Part shown: positions 1 through 7,925 of the stretch, piece by piece
How the letters are laid out: the number at the start of each line of letters is the position of its first letter
Numbering within the stretch: position 1 is the first letter of the stretch
Source: a virus
Reading direction: 5' to 3' (one strand)
Virus record (IMG/VR): IMGVR_UViG_3300036828_000227
Span: 1 to 36,311 of that record
DNA length: 36,311 nt
Program-made: the position numbers and the translations under genes
The notes under the pieces: model-generated
The model's database searches: none
What the model was told of the DNA's origin: nothing
Seen by the model: the letters and a program-made list of their open reading frames with translations, nothing else

Positions 1-126
1 CGGTACAGCGTCACCGGTTTCACCCGCGCCGAAGCCGAACGGGAGCTCGATGATCTGATCGAACGTGGTGGAGCGCCCGCTCCGGTTGACAGCCGCAAGG
101 GGATCACGACGGTCGGCGGTCTGCTG
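1..126. repeat. Terminal direct repeat, copy 1 (circular assembly overlap)
   Basis: These bases are identical to 36176-36301. The integrase frame is continuous across the join, so this is the overlap of a circular or circularly permuted assembly and the unique genome is about 36,175 bp. It is not a biological repeat inside one molecule. Confidence 0.93.
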
Positions 127-1047
127 CCGCTGTGGCTCGACAAGCAGCGAGGCAAGTCGAAGGGCACGATGGACGGCTACGAGTGGGCGATCGAGCACCT
201 GCGCCCGTTGTGGCCGATCCCGCTGGTCGATCTCACCGTTGACGCTGTCGAGGATTTGCTGGACACGAAGTCCGATGGCAAGAAGGCACTCGGGAAGCGT
301 TCGCTCGTCTCCCTGCGAACGACGCTCGCCATGGCGATCGACTTTGCGATCAAGCGCAAGCTGCCCGGTTATCCGACGTTCAACGCGGCACGCCAGGCGG
401 AACTCCCAAAAGACTGTAAGCCTCAGAAGGTCACCTGCGCTCTGAGTCGTGAGGAAGCTCGCGGCTTGCTCGAGGTGGCGAAGGACGACCGGCTGGGGCC
501 CCTGGTCGTGATCTCGCTCTACGTTGCGCTGCGCCCGGGCGAAGTGGCCGGGTTGACGTGGTCGGCCGTCAATCTCGATGCCGGGCAGCTGGTGGTTCAC
601 CAGCAGCGCCGGCGTGAGCCCGACGGCACGCTGACGATGAGCGATCCGAAGGCTAAGAGCGGTCGACGGCTGACGATGCCGCCGGCGTTGGTCGACTACC
701 TGCGGCTGCACAAGAAACGCCAGACCGCTGAACGGTTGCGGTCCCGGCCGGGGGTGTGGGACGACAACGATCTCGTGGTCTGCACCCGTACCGGCGCTCT
801 GCTCGATCCGAGCAACTGCCGCCGGGCGGTGGCGGTGTTCTGCAAGGACGCCGGGATCTTCCAGCACGTCACGCCGAACGATCTGCGCCGAACCGCCGCC
901 ACGCTCAGCGCCCACTCCGGCGTGCCGTTGGAGGAGCTGCGCTACGTCATGGGCCACAAGGATGAACGGATGCTCAGAGACTTCTACGTCAAGGCGCCGC
1001 CGGTGGTCGAGGCCGGGCAGCTGCAAGCCGTTCTCGGGGCCGTCTGA
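1..1047 (+). CDS. int: Tyrosine site-specific integrase (3' part; gene begins at 36080)
   Basis: Tyrosine recombinase that integrates and excises the phage at attP. With the 32 codons at 36080-36175, the full protein is 380 aa. Order: AP2-like arm-binding N-terminus (about 10-60), SAM-like core-binding domain (about 70-165), catalytic domain (about 175-375). Catalytic residues visible in full-length numbering are R210 (ALRPGE), a lysine near K251, N325-DL-R328 (TPNDLRR), H351 (MGHKDE) and nucleophile Y361 (DFYVK). The usual His of the HxxR box is Asn, a substitution I recall from other actinobacterial integrases. The stop overlaps the next start (TGATG). The tRNA-derived attP lies just upstream of the gene. 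Confidence 0.95.
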   Translation, partial: RYSVTGFTRAEAERELDDLIERGGAPAPVDSRKGITTVGGLLPLWLDKQRGKSKGTMDGYEWAIEHLRPLWPIPLVDLTVDAVEDLLDTKSDGKKALGKRSLVSLRTTLAMAIDFAIKRKLPGYPTFNAARQAELPKDCKPQKVTCALSREEARGLLEVAKDDRLGPLVVISLYVALRPGEVAGLTWSAVNLDAGQLVVHQQRRREPDGTLTMSDPKAKSGRRLTMPPALVDYLRLHKKRQTAERLRSRPGVWDDNDLVVCTRTGALLDPSNCRRAVAVFCKDAGIFQHVTPNDLRRTAATLSAHSGVPLEELRYVMGHKDERMLRDFYVKAPPVVEAGQLQAVLGAV

Positions 1048-1406
1048 TGGCGACCACCGAAACGCCTCCGGCGCTCAAGCGCGCCATGCGGACCCTCGAC
1101 GATGACTTCTTGGAGTGTCGTGACGTCAAGCATTGGTGGGGCGTCATCGGATACTGGCGAGCACCCGACGGCGTGATCTGTCGTGATCTCGTTTGCCAAC
1201 GCTGCGAGACGCAACGCACCGATCGCTGGATTCGTGCCACGGGCGAACGCCTGGATAGCCGTTACAAGTACGCCACCGGGTATCAGGTCGAAGCCGACGG
1301 TGATCGACCGCACTTCACCGACGTCCGTCTCGAGGTCATCCGTCGAGCCGACGTCTACGCCAACGAACAGCAGATGCTCAAAGCCATGACAGGAGCAAGC
1401 AAGTGA
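1047..1406 (+). CDS. Small zinc-ribbon-like phage protein
   Basis: 119 aa, first gene of the cassette behind the integrase; its ATG overlaps the integrase stop as TGATG. Visible motifs are FLECRDVKHWW near the start and CQRCETQRTDRW in the middle, giving CxxC plus an upstream Cys/His set that could bind one zinc. The C-terminal third is charged. I recognise the general pattern (ECRD..H.W / C..C.T.R.D) from uncharacterised actinobacteriophage proteins, but no function is known to me. Probably cytoplasmic. It overlaps the next gene by 4 nt, so it is probably translated in series with it. Confidence 0.8.
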   Translation: MATTETPPALKRAMRTLDDDFLECRDVKHWWGVIGYWRAPDGVICRDLVCQRCETQRTDRWIRATGERLDSRYKYATGYQVEADGDRPHFTDVRLEVIRRADVYANEQQMLKAMTGASK

Positions 1407-1813
1407 CGACTCGAATCGAACGCTGGCGGGCCAACCCCGATGGTCCGACGGCCGCTCTAGGTCTGCGCGTCCTGGGCGGCGAATGGACGACTTCGGTCGA
1501 CGCCGAGCAGATGGGGATTAGCGGGTCCAACCTGAGCCAGATCATCGGGGCGATCAGAGACGAGGGCTACAAGGTCGAGGTAAAGTCCGCCGGTGGCAAC
1601 GCCCGGGCCTATCGTGTGGCTAAGGTCACTAAGGCCCGTAAGAACGGGTCGCGCCCGATCAAGCGTGAGACGGCGGGTGTCACGCACCCGTCGCTTGGCG
1701 ACCGCTTGACGGTGCGCGGCCTGTTCCTCGTCGACGGTGAGCTCGTCCTGCAACTGGTCGGCGAGCAGGGCGGCGCTTGGCAGGCCATCATCTCGGGGCA
1801 TGTCGAAAGCTAA
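1403..1813 (+). CDS. Putative winged-helix DNA-binding protein; candidate regulator
   Basis: 136 aa, GTG start with AGGAG about 8 nt upstream, overlapping the previous stop as GTGA. Residues about 25-75 (GGEWTTSVDAEQMGIS, then NLSQIIGAIRDEGYKVE, then a Gly/Ala wing and YRV) read like a winged helix-turn-helix. A basic linker (KARKNGSRPIKRE) and a short beta-rich C-terminus follow. Its place next to the integrase and its predicted DNA binding make it one candidate for the protein that recognises the genome-wide palindrome, but that is inference. It could also be an accessory recombination or control protein. Confidence 0.7.
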   Translation: MTTRIERWRANPDGPTAALGLRVLGGEWTTSVDAEQMGISGSNLSQIIGAIRDEGYKVEVKSAGGNARAYRVAKVTKARKNGSRPIKRETAGVTHPSLGDRLTVRGLFLVDGELVLQLVGEQGGAWQAIISGHVES

Positions 1814-1901
1814 GCGCCTTCTCCGGTGGCTGCTGACGCCGTTGCGCTGGTGGGCGAACAACGACGTTGCCGAGCAGTCGTATCTGAGCCATTTTCGGTG
1901 A
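1800..1901 (+). CDS. 33-aa basic, Trp/Leu-rich small ORF
   Basis: ATG at 1800 inside the last codons of the preceding gene, TGA at 1899-1901 overlapping the next GTG start (GTGA). The peptide begins MSKAKRLLRWLLTPLRWW and is short, basic and amphipathic. The tight overlap at both ends matches the translational coupling seen throughout this genome, the main support for its being real. No clear Shine-Dalgarno is present. Function unknown; a membrane-associating peptide is possible. Confidence 0.45.
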   Translation: MSKAKRLLRWLLTPLRWWANNDVAEQSYLSHFR

Positions 1902-2251
1902 GTCGGCACCTGTTCCACTTCACCTGCGACCACAGTTACCCGAAGATCGGTCGGCGTGGGCTGCTCCTGCCGCAGCAGAAGCCGAAGCTGTTCGGTGTAC
2001 CACTGCCCGATTTCGGTGTGGTGTGGCTGACCGAGGGCAGTTACGAGTCGACGGGCATGGATCAGTCCGATCTTGCGATCTGCGACCGTTCGGCGTACCG
2101 CTACATCGTGACCGACGATCGGCACTGCGAACACTGGATCGACTCCATGGTGCGCCAGCGGTTCCTCGAGCACGTTGCGGTCCTCGAGGCCGTTGGCAAG
2201 CCCGAGCTGTGGTGGGTCTCGAGTGCCCCCGTGCCGGTGCGCCTCGGATGA
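1898..2251 (+). CDS. Conserved actinophage-type protein with FHFT motif
   Basis: 117 aa from GTG 1898, chosen because it overlaps the 33-aa ORF stop by GTGA; the frame is open further upstream but without a good start. It begins RHLFHFTCDHSYPKIGRRG and later has CDRSAYRYIV and WWVSSAPVPV. The opening 'HFT...I...G.L' resembles the start of ADP-ribosyltransferase-like folds (DarT-type proteins), but conserved catalytic residues cannot be confirmed by eye. I treat it as an uncharacterised phage family. Confidence 0.75.
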   Translation: MSRHLFHFTCDHSYPKIGRRGLLLPQQKPKLFGVPLPDFGVVWLTEGSYESTGMDQSDLAICDRSAYRYIVTDDRHCEHWIDSMVRQRFLEHVAVLEAVGKPELWWVSSAPVPVRLG

Positions 2252-2445
2252 CCGAGTCCCGCCCCCGCTACGTCTACGAGGACCACGGCCACGATGTCAT
2301 GGACCCCGACTGCGTCAAGTGCTGGATGAAGATTGCCCACGAGTCGCAGTTGGCCGGTGCTTATCTGATGGAGGCGCTGAACGAGGTTGCGGCCGAACGG
2401 GATCGGTTGGCGGTCGAGCTGCAACGGATCAACGCCAAGGGCTGA
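2248..2445 (+). CDS. 65-aa small protein with CxxC motif
   Basis: ATG overlaps the previous stop as ATGA. The N-terminal half has HDVMDPDCVKCW, where Asp/His with CxxC could bind a metal. The C-terminal half (YLMEALNEVAAERDRLAVEL) is a predicted alpha helix with coiled-coil character. It is the last gene of the integrase-side cassette. Its TGA stop (2443-2445) forms the first three bases of a 16-bp operator. Function unknown. Confidence 0.7.
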   Translation: MTESRPRYVYEDHGHDVMDPDCVKCWMKIAHESQLAGAYLMEALNEVAAERDRLAVELQRINAKG

Positions 2446-2458
2446 TAGACGCCTGTCA
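2443..2458. promoter_or_regulatory. Operator site 1 (TGATAGACGCCTGTCA)
   Basis: Match to the 16-bp palindrome TGATAGACGTCTATCA with two differences. The first TGA is the stop codon of the 65-aa gene, and a hairpin follows immediately. The placement at the end of the cassette fits a transcription-blocking site. Confidence 0.8.
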
Positions 2459-2473
2459 TGCCAAAATGGCATG
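2457..2473 (+). terminator. Hairpin after the integrase-side cassette
   Basis: CATGCCA-AAA-TGGCATG, a 7-bp perfect stem with a 3-nt loop, directly after operator site 1. There is no U-tract, so it may be a weak or protein-assisted terminator rather than a classical intrinsic one. Confidence 0.45.
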
Positions 2474-2819
2474 GGCCTGCGCTCGGCGTCACCGGAGCAC
2501 GGCGAGGGGTTTCTCGTTCGTCCCAGCCCGGGCGTTGGCCCAGCATCTCTTTACCCGCTCTACCAGGGCTAATGGCTCTCACGAGGTTCTAGCGCCGTCT
2601 CGGGTCGTTTGCGGAACCGACTCATAACCACCCGACCTCGTCGTTTCCGGGCGCTAGGCCCGACGCAGCCAGCACGCGATGACCGAATGGGACACTCGCC
2701 GGCGTGCGATCGTGGCGGGCCCGCTGGCAGCGTTGGCGTATGCGCCGCCGGCGTGCTCGCTTGCGCCCGTTCGATTGGGTCGAGCACGAACCGCCTCGGC
2801 TGGTGTCGCGCTGGCCGCG
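2474..2819. other. Intergenic region between convergent modules
   Basis: About 350 bp between the end of the rightward cassette and the end of the leftward late operon. I see no convincing gene on either strand; the open frames lack plausible starts and protein-like composition. It contains one copy of a 24-bp direct repeat (2617-2640), shared with the region upstream of the terminase genes, and a short shared word near 2548-2562 (ctcttTACCCGCTC against ctctcTACCCGCTC near 20220). Confidence 0.5.
2617..2640. repeat. 24-bp direct repeat, copy A
   Basis: Exact match to 20372-20395 in the same orientation; the core reads CTCATAACCACCCGACCTCG. The two copies lie just outside the two ends of the late structural module. 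Role unknown. Confidence 0.75.
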
Positions 2820-2985
2820 TCAGCGTTGATCGTCGTCGTTGAGGATGAACGCGGCGAAGCGGGCGTCGAACTCGGACGTGAAGCGTCGGTTGGCCGGGAT
2901 CGCAGTCGTGGGGTCGTCGTGGGCGTCCCTGACCTCCCAGCGCATCGCCGTGTCGTTGTAGACGGCCAGGAAGCGGACTTCGTTA
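2820..2985 (-). other. Coding-like extension of the endolysin in the +1 frame (possible frameshift)
   Basis: Just beyond the endolysin stop, the other - strand frame stays open to a TGA at 2820. It reads like protein (NEVRFLAVYNDTAM, then RWEVRDAHDDP, then ANRRFTSEFDARFAAF) with high GC at third positions. It has no ATG/GTG/TTG start before an internal ATG at 2948 and no ribosome binding site. Removing one base in the GGGG/CCCC cluster at 2995-3004 would fuse it to the endolysin (about 317 aa). Options: assembly error, genuine frameshift mutation, programmed frameshift, or a separate 42-codon ORF. Confidence 0.5.
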
Positions 2986-3771
2986 GAAGCGATCGGGGCG
3001 CCCCATGAACTGAGCCGAGCCGAAGGCCAGCACGCCGCCGTCCGAGGCGAACAGCCAGTAGCCGTCGTTGCTCTTGCCGGCGATGCCGACGCACTCGCCT
3101 GTGACCACGTCAGGGTCGAAGCCGCCGCCGTGGTACTCGGCGTCACCGAACGCGCCCACGGCGCCGTCGTGGCTGACGGTCCAGTAGCCCTCGCCGGTGT
3201 CGGTTGAAGCGATCATGTTGCGTCCTTTCAGAGACGTATCGGAAACATCTGTTTCGCCACCGACCTGCGCAGCCATCTTGAGCACCCGGTCCATCGGGAA
3301 CCCGGAGCCGCAGTCCCAGTGGTTGCCGCCGGAGACGCCGAGGTCGACGTGCTGGCAGACGCCGGTTTCGCCGCCCTGAGCCTGCGCCGGTGATAGACGT
3401 CTAACAGGGATGCCGAACGCTGCACATTCTTCGGCGACCCATTCGGCACAGTTCTCGAGCATGGACTGGTGGATGTCCCACTCGGGCCCGGTCCAGGCGG
3501 CGAAAGCGCAGAGCTCGGCCGATACGGAGTACGGGTTGGCGTCGGCCTGGGTCCATGCCTTGTCGCCCCGCCGGACGTACTCGCCGATCACGCCGGGCGT
3601 GTCGTCGATCCCGACGTGGCTCGAGACGCCGGCGCTGGGACTCGAGAAGTACGACCCGAGCGACTGATACGTGCGCGCCCCCTCGGCCGTGTGCAGAACG
3701 ACGAGACGAACCTTCGTCCCGCCACGGCTCGAGTAGTTGGGCGACCAGATGGGCTCTCGTCTAAGCGCCAT
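2983..3771 (-). CDS. Endolysin: N-acetylmuramoyl-L-alanine amidase with C-terminal repeats
   Basis: 262 aa. Residues about 15-170 are an Amidase_2/PGRP domain that cleaves the lactyl-amide bond in peptidoglycan at lysis; likely zinc ligands are H27 (VVLHTAEG), H141 or H151, and C154 (HWDCGSG). Residues about 185-262 hold two copies of a repeat (GYWTVSHDGAVGAFGDAEYHG and GYWLFASDGGVLAFGSAQF), probably a cell-wall-binding beta repeat. This type is, in my experience, common in Acidimicrobiia surface proteins, so it hints at the host. The start overlaps the 38-aa gene by 11 nt. The stop may be premature (see 2820-2985). Operator site 2 lies inside the gene. Confidence 0.9.
   Translation of the reverse strand: MALRREPIWSPNYSSRGGTKVRLVVLHTAEGARTYQSLGSYFSSPSAGVSSHVGIDDTPGVIGEYVRRGDKAWTQADANPYSVSAELCAFAAWTGPEWDIHQSMLENCAEWVAEECAAFGIPVRRLSPAQAQGGETGVCQHVDLGVSGGNHWDCGSGFPMDRVLKMAAQVGGETDVSDTSLKGRNMIASTDTGEGYWTVSHDGAVGAFGDAEYHGGGFDPDVVTGECVGIAGKSNDGYWLFASDGGVLAFGSAQFMGRPDRF
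3391..3406. promoter_or_regulatory. Operator site 2 (TGATAGACGTCTAACA), inside the endolysin gene
   Basis: One mismatch to the 16-bp consensus. It is intragenic, so it must also encode residues near the linker that follows GIPVRR. An intragenic copy fits a roadblock function better than a promoter operator. Confidence 0.7.
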
Positions 3772-3877
3772 TGTTCTCGTCGTCGTCGACGTCAGGCTCC
3801 GGCGGATCGCCTTCGGCGCCCTGGTGCGACGGTTCTTGCTCCGGTTCGCCGGCCGGGTCCGGGGGTTGGGTTTCCAT
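3761..3877 (-). CDS. 38-aa acidic, proline-rich small protein
   Basis: ATG at 3877 preceded by AAGGAGG at ideal spacing, one of the best ribosome binding sites in the window. The peptide is METQPPDPAGEPEQEPS and so on, ending DVDDDENNGA: highly acidic, no hydrophobic segment, probably disordered. It sits between the fibre gene and the endolysin and overlaps the endolysin start by 11 nt. A role in coupling endolysin translation is more likely than a lysis function of its own. It is not a holin, having no membrane span. Confidence 0.7.
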   Translation of the reverse strand: METQPPDPAGEPEQEPSHQGAEGDPPEPDVDDDENNGA

Positions 3878-3903
3878 GTTGCCTCCTTGCTCCTGTTTTG
3901 GTC

Positions 3904-5289
3904 TTATGTCCAGCCGTACAGCGTGCAGAGCGATCCGACGAGATTGCCAGCCATCAGCGTGAGGTCGATCCGGTTGATGCCGGCGCCCGAGTACCACAGC
4001 CCGCTTGTCATGCCGACCAGATGGGAGCCCGCGGCATGGGCCGTTGTGCCGATATAGCACGCGTAGTCGATACGCACTTGCCGCACGTTGAAAGCGCCCC
4101 AGTTGACGCCGGGAATAAGAATCCGAAACTCGCCTCCGACGGCGCCCGCGGGGTAGGCCTGCGCCGCTGGGACATAGAAGTTGCGGATGCCCGCAGCCGT
4201 CGCGTTCTCGCTGGCGGCCACCGCCCCGCCGCTCCCTTGCACCACCCCGGACTGGTAGTTGTTGCCGGCGTCGGTGTTGAAGCGCAACAGCACCTCGGCG
4301 AAAGCGGCGGCGGCGTCGCTCGCCATGTAACAGATCAGCTCGAGATGCCGGAACCCGCCGGGGATAGCGGTGAACGAAACGCCGTTCAGGCCGTTGTTGT
4401 AGCCGATGACCTCAGCGATCTTGGTGAGCAGACCCGCCGGTCCCTGGACGCCCTGCGGACCTTGCGGACCTACCGCGCCCGTCGCGCCCTGCACGCCTTG
4501 AGGACCCTGCGCACCCGTATTGCCGGTCGCCCCGGTGTTGCCGATCGGGCCCTGCGGGCCAACCGGACCCGGCACGGTCGACGCAGCTCCGGTAGCCCCG
4601 GTCGCGCCCTGCGGTCCCGTCAAACCCGTCGCACCCGTCGCACCCTGCGGGCCTTGCGGACCGGGGACGGTCGACGCGGCGCCAGTGGCACCGGTCGCGC
4701 CTTGCGGTCCTGTCAGCCCCGTTGCACCCGTGTCGCCCTTCGCTCCCTGCGGGCCGGTCGGTCCTGCGGGTCCGGGCACGGTCGAGTCGGCACCAGCCGC
4801 GCCCGTTGCACCGGTCGCACCTTGAGCTCCGGTTGCGCCCTGCGGACCTGCTGGCCCCGCGGGTCCGGGCACCGTCGAATCGGCGCCCGTCGCGCCCGTT
4901 GCTCCAGTCGCGCCTTGCGGACCGACAGCGCCGGTTGCCCCGGTGTCGCCCTTGGGACCTTGCGGACCCGTCGGACCCGGGACCGTTGAGTCAGCGCCGG
5001 CGGGGCCCTGCGCACCTGTCGCGCCAGTGTTACCGGTCGGGCCCTGCGGACCCGCCGGACCCTGTGGACCTTGCGGGCCCGCCGGACCTGGGACGGTCGA
5101 GGCATCGCCTGGTGCTCCCTGCGGGCCCGGTGGACCTAACTGGCTGATCTCGGTGATGACCGGCTGAGCGTCGATGCTCGTGGTGACCTCGACCGGCCCA
5201 CTGTCCTCGGTCTGGAACACGACCGAGGGGTCCTCGATGGTGGTGACGACCTCGATGTCTTCGAGTGTGGTGGTGACGGCGATGGTCAT
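3904..5289 (-). CDS. Collagen-like tail fibre / receptor-binding protein
   Basis: 461 aa. ATG 5289 overlaps the upstream stop as ATGA; in-frame sequence further upstream is a shadow of the neighbouring gene. Residues 1-50 are a Thr/Val-rich anchor. About 52-286 is a Gly-X-Y collagen-like shaft interrupted six times by STVP, with module lengths 37, 37, 31, 37 and 31 aa. About 287-461 is a globular, Gly/Ala/aromatic-rich head that probably binds the host. Such shafts form triple helices, so a trimer is expected. It lies directly before the lysis genes, the usual place for fibres. Confidence 0.88.
   Translation of the reverse strand: MTIAVTTTLEDIEVVTTIEDPSVVFQTEDSGPVEVTTSIDAQPVITEISQLGPPGPQGAPGDASTVPGPAGPQGPQGPAGPQGPTGNTGATGAQGPAGADSTVPGPTGPQGPKGDTGATGAVGPQGATGATGATGADSTVPGPAGPAGPQGATGAQGATGATGAAGADSTVPGPAGPTGPQGAKGDTGATGLTGPQGATGATGAASTVPGPQGPQGATGATGLTGPQGATGATGAASTVPGPVGPQGPIGNTGATGNTGAQGPQGVQGATGAVGPQGPQGVQGPAGLLTKIAEVIGYNNGLNGVSFTAIPGGFRHLELICYMASDAAAAFAEVLLRFNTDAGNNYQSGVVQGSGGAVAASENATAAGIRNFYVPAAQAYPAGAVGGEFRILIPGVNWGAFNVRQVRIDYACYIGTTAHAAGSHLVGMTSGLWYSGAGINRIDLTLMAGNLVGSLCTLYGWT
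4432..5100 (-). repeat. Modular collagen-like repeat tract in the fibre gene
   Basis: Codes for Gly-X-Y triplets in units each starting STVPGP. Unit lengths differ only by whole pairs of triplets (37 or 31 aa), and several units share near-identical blocks ([18 protein letters not shown]). The tract is GC-rich low-complexity DNA and likely to expand or contract by recombination. Confidence 0.85.
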
Positions 5290-5747
5290 GGCGGGGTCAC
5301 GTCGTCCACGACGCTGATCGTCCCACGGTGGGTGGTCCGCACGACACCGTTCGGGTCGGTTCGCTGAATGTCCCACGCCAACGACGCGTCGCTCGGTGCC
5401 GGGAGTCCCCCCGTCTCGGCGCCGGTCAGCGAGATCACGATGACCCCGGTCGCCGCGTTGGAGGCGTCGACGGTGAAGGTCTGGAGCGGCGGGTCCGTCT
5501 CGAGCGCGTTGATCGGCTTGATCGAGGCGGACCACGTTCCGCTCATGTCGATCGGGGCGCTGGCAGCGTCGACGAATGTGAACTGCATCGCCAGGTCGTC
5601 ACCGGCATAGATGGTCAGGTCGAGCTCTGCGGGCAGCAGCGACACGGACTGCGGCGCGAGGGGATTGGCCGTGCCGGCGAGCGGTGTCACGGTCGGTGGA
5701 CCGATCCGCCGCGGCGCGGCCCTGGCCTGATGAGCTGGTTCGGCCAT
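5286..5747 (-). CDS. Tail/baseplate protein with Ig-like (BppU-like) fold
   Basis: 153 aa. After a basic Pro/Arg leader (1-20) the protein reads [20 protein letters not shown], later [21 protein letters not shown] and [19 protein letters not shown]. This 'YAGD....F...D..G.P.D.SG' pattern matches beta-sandwich domains of phage baseplate-upper or fibre-adaptor proteins. It sits between the tail hub and the collagen fibre and overlaps the fibre start, so it probably joins the fibre to the tail tip. Confidence 0.7.
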   Translation of the reverse strand: MAEPAHQARAAPRRIGPPTVTPLAGTANPLAPQSVSLLPAELDLTIYAGDDLAMQFTFVDAASAPIDMSGTWSASIKPINALETDPPLQTFTVDASNAATGVIVISLTGAETGGLPAPSDASLAWDIQRTDPNGVVRTTHRGTISVVDDVTPP

Positions 5748-5757
5748 GATGGGTCTC

Positions 5758-7086
5758 CTATCTCCTCGCGAGGGCGTTGAGGTCCTGGTCCACGGATTGA
5801 AACATCCCGGCGAGCGTGGTGGGCGGCTTGCCGACGATGAGCGCCACGTCCTCGTTGCCGTCGTCGCCCACCGTGTAGGTGAATCCGAGAACGCGGATGG
5901 TGGTGTTCACCTGCAAGCGCCCTGACTGGATTCGCAGCGGCATCGTGTCGCCCATTCCGAACAGACCGGGGTAGTACCAGGCGGGTGCGAGCCCGAGCTC
6001 GTAGCTCGGGACCGGGGCGCCGCCGGTGTAGGCGAGAGCGAGGTTCCCAGCGACGCGTTGGTTGAGCGTCGACTGGTCGATGATGTCGGAGGCGTTCTCC
6101 GACAGCGGCCAGACACCGTAAGGGCCGGCGTCCGAGTCGGCGGTGTAGGAGTCGGCGTAAAACTGGTTGGCCGGGGCGGCGCTCTGGTTATTGCCGAGCA
6201 GGAAATCGTAGTTGGCGAAGGTCGCGCTGTCGACCTTGCGCTTGATGGTGGCGATGCTCCTGCCGTACTCAAGGATCGGGGCAGTGCGAGTGACTCCCTG
6301 GTTGGGGTAGAAGATGCGGAGCGCATCCGTCTGACCGTCGGGCATCCCGAGTGCCTTGACGTCGTACTCAAACCCGTTGATGCACTTCGCCAGGTCGTCG
6401 AACGCCGTACCGAGGTTGTAGCCACCGAGGTAGGAGCGGGTCCGCATGATGCCTGACAGCGCCGCCCGTGCCGAACCGTCGGGGTTCACTCGCTGCGCGA
6501 TCATCGGCATGTACGCGCCGGACCCGAAGTTCCACGTCTCGGCACCGTTGTAGTAGGCGATCATGAACCAGTTGACGAAGTAGTTGGCGACGAGCGTGTC
6601 CTGGTCGATGTTCGCGTAAGCGGTCCCGCCGCTGGAGGGGAAGGTGAAGTTCCGCCGGGCCAGAACGGCGAAATAGTCGTGGCAGGTGAACGTCACCGTA
6701 TGACGCTCTGCGGTGATGTCGTCTGCGCTCTGGCCGATGATGCCGCGGAACATCGGCCGGTCGACGCCGGAAGTGTCATCCCAGCGCCACGCGATGACGT
6801 CGTGTTGCAGCTCCTTGATGTAGGCCGCTTCCTCGTCGTGGCCGTCGAGCGCGAACACAAACTGCGCCGAACTATCCCATGCTTGCGTGAGTACACGCTT
6901 GGCGGCGTGTGGCAGTTCGCAGATGAGCGTCGATTGCCACGATTGTGCCGGTGGTGGCAGCGAGTTGTTGTATTGGAACTGCCGGCGGTGCAAGGTCAGG
7001 CGCCACCGGCCCCGCCCCGGCGGCACGGGGTAGGTGCCCGGTGCGGCGAGCAGCTCGGGGACGTCGAGGTAGTCGGTGAGCGTCAC
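5758..7086 (-). CDS. Tail-tip hub protein (minor tail, Gp37/Tal-like)
   Basis: 442 aa from GTG 7086, which overlaps the previous stop as GTGA. The N-terminus contains RGRWRLTLHRRQFQYNNS; the middle has AWRWDDTSG, PMFRGIIGQ, HTVTFTCHDYFAVLARR. These suggest a hub protein of the Gp37-like/Tal class that rings the tail tip. Position after the Dit-like gene and before the fibre adaptor supports this. No peptidase or lysozyme motif is evident. Family assignment is by pattern and position only. Confidence 0.75.
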   Translation of the reverse strand: MTLTDYLDVPELLAAPGTYPVPPGRGRWRLTLHRRQFQYNNSLPPPAQSWQSTLICELPHAAKRVLTQAWDSSAQFVFALDGHDEEAAYIKELQHDVIAWRWDDTSGVDRPMFRGIIGQSADDITAERHTVTFTCHDYFAVLARRNFTFPSSGGTAYANIDQDTLVANYFVNWFMIAYYNGAETWNFGSGAYMPMIAQRVNPDGSARAALSGIMRTRSYLGGYNLGTAFDDLAKCINGFEYDVKALGMPDGQTDALRIFYPNQGVTRTAPILEYGRSIATIKRKVDSATFANYDFLLGNNQSAAPANQFYADSYTADSDAGPYGVWPLSENASDIIDQSTLNQRVAGNLALAYTGGAPVPSYELGLAPAWYYPGLFGMGDTMPLRIQSGRLQVNTTIRVLGFTYTVGDDGNEDVALIVGKPPTTLAGMFQSVDQDLNALARR

Positions 7087-7925
7087 AGCAGATACCAGTT
7101 GTTCCACTGGACGACGGCCGCCGTGATGTTCGTCTGCGCGAGGCCGTTCGGGTCTCCAGTCATGGCGAACATGGTGTCGTCGACCGAGATGATCGGGAGC
7201 ACCGGCCACTGGGTCGCCGCCCAGTCGACCTGATTGAACACCGACTGGTTCGGGTCACCGTTGAGCAAGGCCGTCTTCGCCCGCGTGTCGATTACCACGT
7301 TGGAGTTGGCGGGAACCGAATAGCCGGCGACGAGCGCCACGGCGCCGATCTTGGAGTTGTCGGAGAGACGGGTGAACGTGACCACCGGCCGCGTGATCGG
7401 GCCGACGATGATGACCACGGGCGGCACGGGAAGCTGGCCGCCGTTGCGGCATCGGCCCGAGAGACCGCCATGCACACTTTGCTCCTGCAAGGTGACTCCC
7501 TTGGCGATCGGGTCACCCGCCACCCAGGTCATCTGGAATGGGCGCTCGGGCGGAATCCCCATCGGTGACGAGAACTGCGAGCCGCGCAGGATGAGCACGC
7601 GCTCCTCGCCGCCGTAATCGTCCGCGTAGTGCAACGCCGGACGTGAGCCGGGATCGAGGAACGGCATGAACTGTCGGACAACGGAGTCGAGCCCCCAGCC
7701 CGGCGCTGCGACCGCCATGATCTTCGCCGAGACGACACGCTGGGAGAAGAACGCCGTCCGGTCAACGGTGCCGTGTTGGTCAGGGCTGTTGTCGATGACC
7801 TCGCGCACGCCGGGGTAGCCGAGGTCGAGCTCCTGGCAGATCCAGCCCTGGTCGGGGTTGTCGAGGTAGAGCGTGGTGTTGCCGAGCTCGAGAGCGGCCC
7901 AGCGGTTGTAGAGCGATTGCGGCAT
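7083..7925 (-). CDS. Distal tail protein (Dit-like)
   Basis: 280 aa from ATG 7925, overlapping the tape-measure stop as TGATG. Motifs: NTTLYLDNPDQGWICQELD near the N-terminus, then VDRTAFFSQRVVSAKIMA, the typical first domain of siphophage Dit proteins. A galectin-like second half contains RPVVTFTRLSDNSKIG. Dit hexamers cap the tail tube and hold the hub. The gene order tape measure, Dit, hub is standard. Confidence 0.82.
   Translation of the reverse strand: MPQSLYNRWAALELGNTTLYLDNPDQGWICQELDLGYPGVREVIDNSPDQHGTVDRTAFFSQRVVSAKIMAVAAPGWGLDSVVRQFMPFLDPGSRPALHYADDYGGEERVLILRGSQFSSPMGIPPERPFQMTWVAGDPIAKGVTLQEQSVHGGLSGRCRNGGQLPVPPVVIIVGPITRPVVTFTRLSDNSKIGAVALVAGYSVPANSNVVIDTRAKTALLNGDPNQSVFNQVDWAATQWPVLPIISVDDTMFAMTGDPNGLAQTNITAAVVQWNNWYLL

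Noticed and set aside
3469-4989. Long + strand open frame opposite the fibre and endolysin genes
   Set aside because: Antisense shadow of the collagen repeat; Arg/Ala low-complexity with no protein-like motifs.
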